From Chara braunii (taxonomy: Eukaryota > Streptophyta > Charophyceae > Charales > Characeae), in contig BFEA01000145.1 in the NCBI GenBank assembly GCA_003427395.1, positions 1,542,504 through 1,580,971 of the forward strand: DNA of 38,468 bases. Reading direction: 5' to 3'. Under the pieces are notes generated by a model that did not search any database, was not told the DNA's origin, and was given only the letters and a program-made list of their open reading frames with translations. Made by a program: the position numbers and the translations under genes. Of the stretch, positions 38,446-38,468 are shown in pieces (positions within the stretch are counted from its first letter, which is position 1; each line of letters opens with the position of its first letter).

Positions 38446-38468
38446 AAGTCCTCGTCAGTCTCCGTTAG

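Overview
This is nuclear DNA from a streptophyte (green plant lineage). The evidence is plant-type telomeric motifs (CCCTAAA) near 2.4 kb, a U2 snRNA copy and a U6 snRNA copy that read like plant snRNAs, a chromodomain-bearing Ty3/gypsy retrotransposon primed by initiator-Met tRNA, and an LINE-1-type tail. The retroelement protein style and the density of repeats suggest a charophyte alga such as Chara; this is an impression from sequence, not a database result. I see no intact host protein-coding gene. Nearly everything recognisable is mobile, repetitive or a broken copy.

Layout. 1-8.3 kb: low-complexity DNA, a palindromic array (0.9-1.35 kb), an interstitial telomeric tract, a degenerate U6 copy, microsatellites, copies of a short tRNA-headed repeat, an uncleaned Nextera mate-pair junction adapter (5288-5325) between two identical 66-bp flanks, and a ~180-bp tandem duplication. 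8.3-10.3 kb: a non-autonomous DNA transposon with long degenerate inverted ends. 10.3-12.1 kb: little recognisable. 12.1-17.2 kb: a non-coding composite array of several repeat modules. It includes five copies of a hairpin whose 25-26-nt loop is almost invariant while its stem sequence differs in every copy yet stays paired. 17.2-17.6 kb: two more short A-tailed repeats.

17,777-29,353: one complete but dead Ty3/gypsy chromovirus: LTR, primer-binding site, leader, gag, zinc knuckle, protease, RT, RNase H, integrase, chromodomain, polypurine tract, LTR. Two further DNA elements are nested in its pol gene, one in RT and one in RNase H. Both carry target-site duplications and share a distinctive stem-loop. 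The second contains a 900-bp assembly gap. Removing each insertion with one duplication copy keeps the pol frame. The in-frame stops left in pol all fit C:G to T:A transitions.

29.4-38.5 kb: intergenic DNA with GATCAATCAATC-type repeats, a LINE 3' end (33.4-34.2 kb), a minus-strand reverse-transcriptase ruin resembling Penelope-like elements (35.0-35.8 kb), a full-length U2 snRNA retrocopy with poly-A and target-site duplication (35.9-36.1 kb), a 165-bp tandem repeat, a decayed SAP-like coding fragment and a tRNA-like sequence at the right edge. The genes do not form a pathway; the window records successive insertions. The strongest candidate for something undescribed is the covarying hairpin family at 12.7-16.2 kb.
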